Of a stretch of 64,000 nt of DNA, positions 63,010-64,000 are shown one piece after another (position 1 is the first letter of the stretch; every line of letters begins with the position of its first letter). The notes under the pieces are model-generated. The model was not told where the DNA came from. It made no database searches and worked only from the letters and a program-made list of their open reading frames with translations. Where the stretch lies: assembly GCF_000423465.1 (NCBI RefSeq), contig NZ_KE384022.1, forward strand, positions 337,176-401,175, given 5' to 3'. A program made the translations under genes and the position numbers. Source of the stretch: Propionicicella superfundia DSM 22317. Its GTDB lineage: Bacteria; Actinomycetota; Actinomycetes; Propionibacteriales; Propionibacteriaceae.

Positions 63010-63075
63010 CTCGCCGAGCGCTCCCGAACTGCCGCTTTTCGGGGCTTTTCCGGCAGTTCGGGAGCGTTCGGCGAG
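63010..63075. repeat. Family A palindromic repeat, copy A5; also a likely bidirectional terminator
   Basis: Left arm 63010-63034 (CTCGCCGAGCGCTCCC then GAACTGCCG) and right arm 63051-63075 form a 25-bp stem with one G-T mismatch around a 16-base loop that holds CTTTTC and CTTTTCC. It lies between convergent stops (62988 and 63086). A short GACTGAGCCTC direct repeat precedes it (62983 and 63002). Confidence 0.88.
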
Positions 63076-63085
63076 AGGTATCGGC

Positions 63086-64000
63086 TCAGCGGGCCTTCCG
63101 GATCGCGTCGCGGGCCCGCTGATACCGGTCGAGCTCGGCGGTCACCGGCGCCACGATCTCGGTGGATGCGACCGTCGCGACCGATCGGCGGATCGCCGTC
63201 CGGGCCCGCACCCGCTTGCGGCGGGCACCCAGCTCCACGCCGATCCGGCACACCCCCGCCAGGACGATCCCGGCCAGGGCCCCGCCCACCGCCAGCACCG
63301 TCTGGGCGGGGAAGCCCCACCAGGTCACGCCCGGGAGAGCAGGAAGCTGCAGGTACAGCAGCAGGAAGTCCACGGCCAGCCAGCCCAGACCCGCGACGAC
63401 CGCGACGATGAGCAGCCATTGCAGGACGCGCACGACCGTCCACCAGGACTGTCCGCGTTCGAACTGCAGATCGGTCCCCGCGATCGCGGCGTCCAGCCTG
63501 CCGGGCAGCAACGCCCTGTTGCTGCGGGCGGCCTCCTTGACGGCGTCGGCCCAGCCGCGCGGCAGACCGGTGGCCGCCTGCTCGCCCAGCGCGCGGACGG
63601 CCATGTCCACCTGGGCGGTCTGCACCGGCGCCGCACCCGGCAGGGACGTCCGCGGCGCGGGGTCGAGCTCCGCCCGCTTCTCCCCGAGTCGCAGCCGCCG
63701 CAGCGGATCGGCGCGCAGCTTCGCGATCCACGACAGCATCGGCCAGCCGGTCGCATAGGCTCCGCGGAGCCGCCATGCACGCCCGACGGCGTCCACGACG
63801 ACCTCACCGCCTGCGGCCGCCACAAGGGAGTCGGTGAGCCTCCGGCCGACCTTCCGCTCCAGTTCGGGCACATCGGACGTCCCGAGCTGGGGTTCGAGCT
63901 CTGCCACGGCGCGCGAGATGTCGGCGGCCAGTCGCTTCGCCGCCGTCTGCTTCTCGCGCACGGCGGCGAGGATCCGCCGCCCGAGCTCGGGCACGCCCTG
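63086..64000 (-). CDS. C-terminal part of a membrane-anchored protein, probably GTPase-associated
   Basis: The frame is open to the window edge, so only the last 304 residues are seen and the start is missing. The segment has a helical region (AAKRLAADISRAVAELEPQL), two membrane segments (VLQWLLIVAVVAGLGWLAVD and AGIVLAGVCRIGVELGA) and a basic linker. The arrangement (helical domain, two spans, short C-terminal tail) resembles the C-terminal half of large actinobacterial membrane GTPases of the Era/dynamin-like type, but no GTPase motif lies in view. It is convergent with ettA. Confidence 0.6.
   Translation of the reverse strand, partial: QGVPELGRRILAAVREKQTAAKRLAADISRAVAELEPQLGTSDVPELERKVGRRLTDSLVAAAGGEVVVDAVGRAWRLRGAYATGWPMLSWIAKLRADPLRRLRLGEKRAELDPAPRTSLPGAAPVQTAQVDMAVRALGEQAATGLPRGWADAVKEAARSNRALLPGRLDAAIAGTDLQFERGQSWWTVVRVLQWLLIVAVVAGLGWLAVDFLLLYLQLPALPGVTWWGFPAQTVLAVGGALAGIVLAGVCRIGVELGARRKRVRARTAIRRSVATVASTEIVAPVTAELDRYQRARDAIRKAR

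Overview
The window is GC-rich, densely coded chromosomal DNA of an actinobacterium. Supporting signs are a clpP1-clpP2-clpX set with a ClgR-like box, DivIVA-type coiled-coil proteins, a mycothiol-type DsbA-fold reductase, DtxR/IdeR-type iron boxes, a DUF222/HNH (13E12-type) gene, many GTG starts and several leaderless-looking promoters. A propionibacterial relative is my guess; no marker here settles it. Most operons join genes by 4-base ATGA or GTGA overlaps.

Layout. 1-11174 is housekeeping: the 3' part of valS, two lipoproteins, clpX-clpP2-clpP1, an M23 peptidase, trigger factor and two coiled-coil proteins. 11485-22259 is one co-directional catabolic cluster (minus strand). It runs from an amino-acid-type ABC transporter with a racemase-family protein, through an FAD oxidoreductase, aldehyde dehydrogenase, UbiX, a histidine ammonia-lyase-type enzyme and UbiD, to an IclR regulator. 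Two 17-bp sites built from the same half-site, one inverted and one everted, lie before its two halves. 22554-27305 holds an MtrA-like protein, tRNA-Gly, a GH32/68-like hydrolase, an HtrA-like protease and dcd. 27326-29110 is a scar: an hsdM relic joined to a frameshifted DUF222-HNH gene. 29408-36265 holds an esterase, a serine hydrolase, an iron-box gene, a DUF1540 protein and an NAD-salvage cluster (nadR, pnuC, ADP-ribosylglycohydrolase, nrtR). 36266-37004 is a relic zone ending at tRNA-Pro. 37069-46591 holds feoA-feoB-NifU-like, a Nei/Fpg glycosylase, rpiB, a DsbA-like reductase, pepN, a NIF3 protein and a YbjQ protein. 46674-49434 is pyrR-pyrB-pyrC. 51018-56295 holds dhaK/dhaL, a thioesterase, an acyl-CoA synthetase and a MarR regulator. 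56300-64000 holds a FAD/Fe-S D-lactate dehydrogenase-like fusion, a DUF559 gene, a DinB protein, ettA and part of a membrane protein.

The most unusual signal is repeat structure. Two genes (49655-50638 and 59394-60455) appear to encode proteins with an AbiEi-like N-terminus and a DUF559/Vsr-like nuclease C-terminus. Each is flanked by copies of a different palindromic repeat family, and in both cases the downstream copy covers the stop codon. Family A (core CGCCGAACGCTC..AACTGCCGG) occupies four consecutive intergenic gaps from 59157 to 63075, and a further copy lies at 2313-2374. Family B (core ACCGCCAGGTTGTGCGGCAT) forms two 171-bp nested palindromes of identical geometry around its gene. 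The arrangement resembles REP sequences with their RAYT transposase, but with a nuclease-like protein. That parallel is inference.
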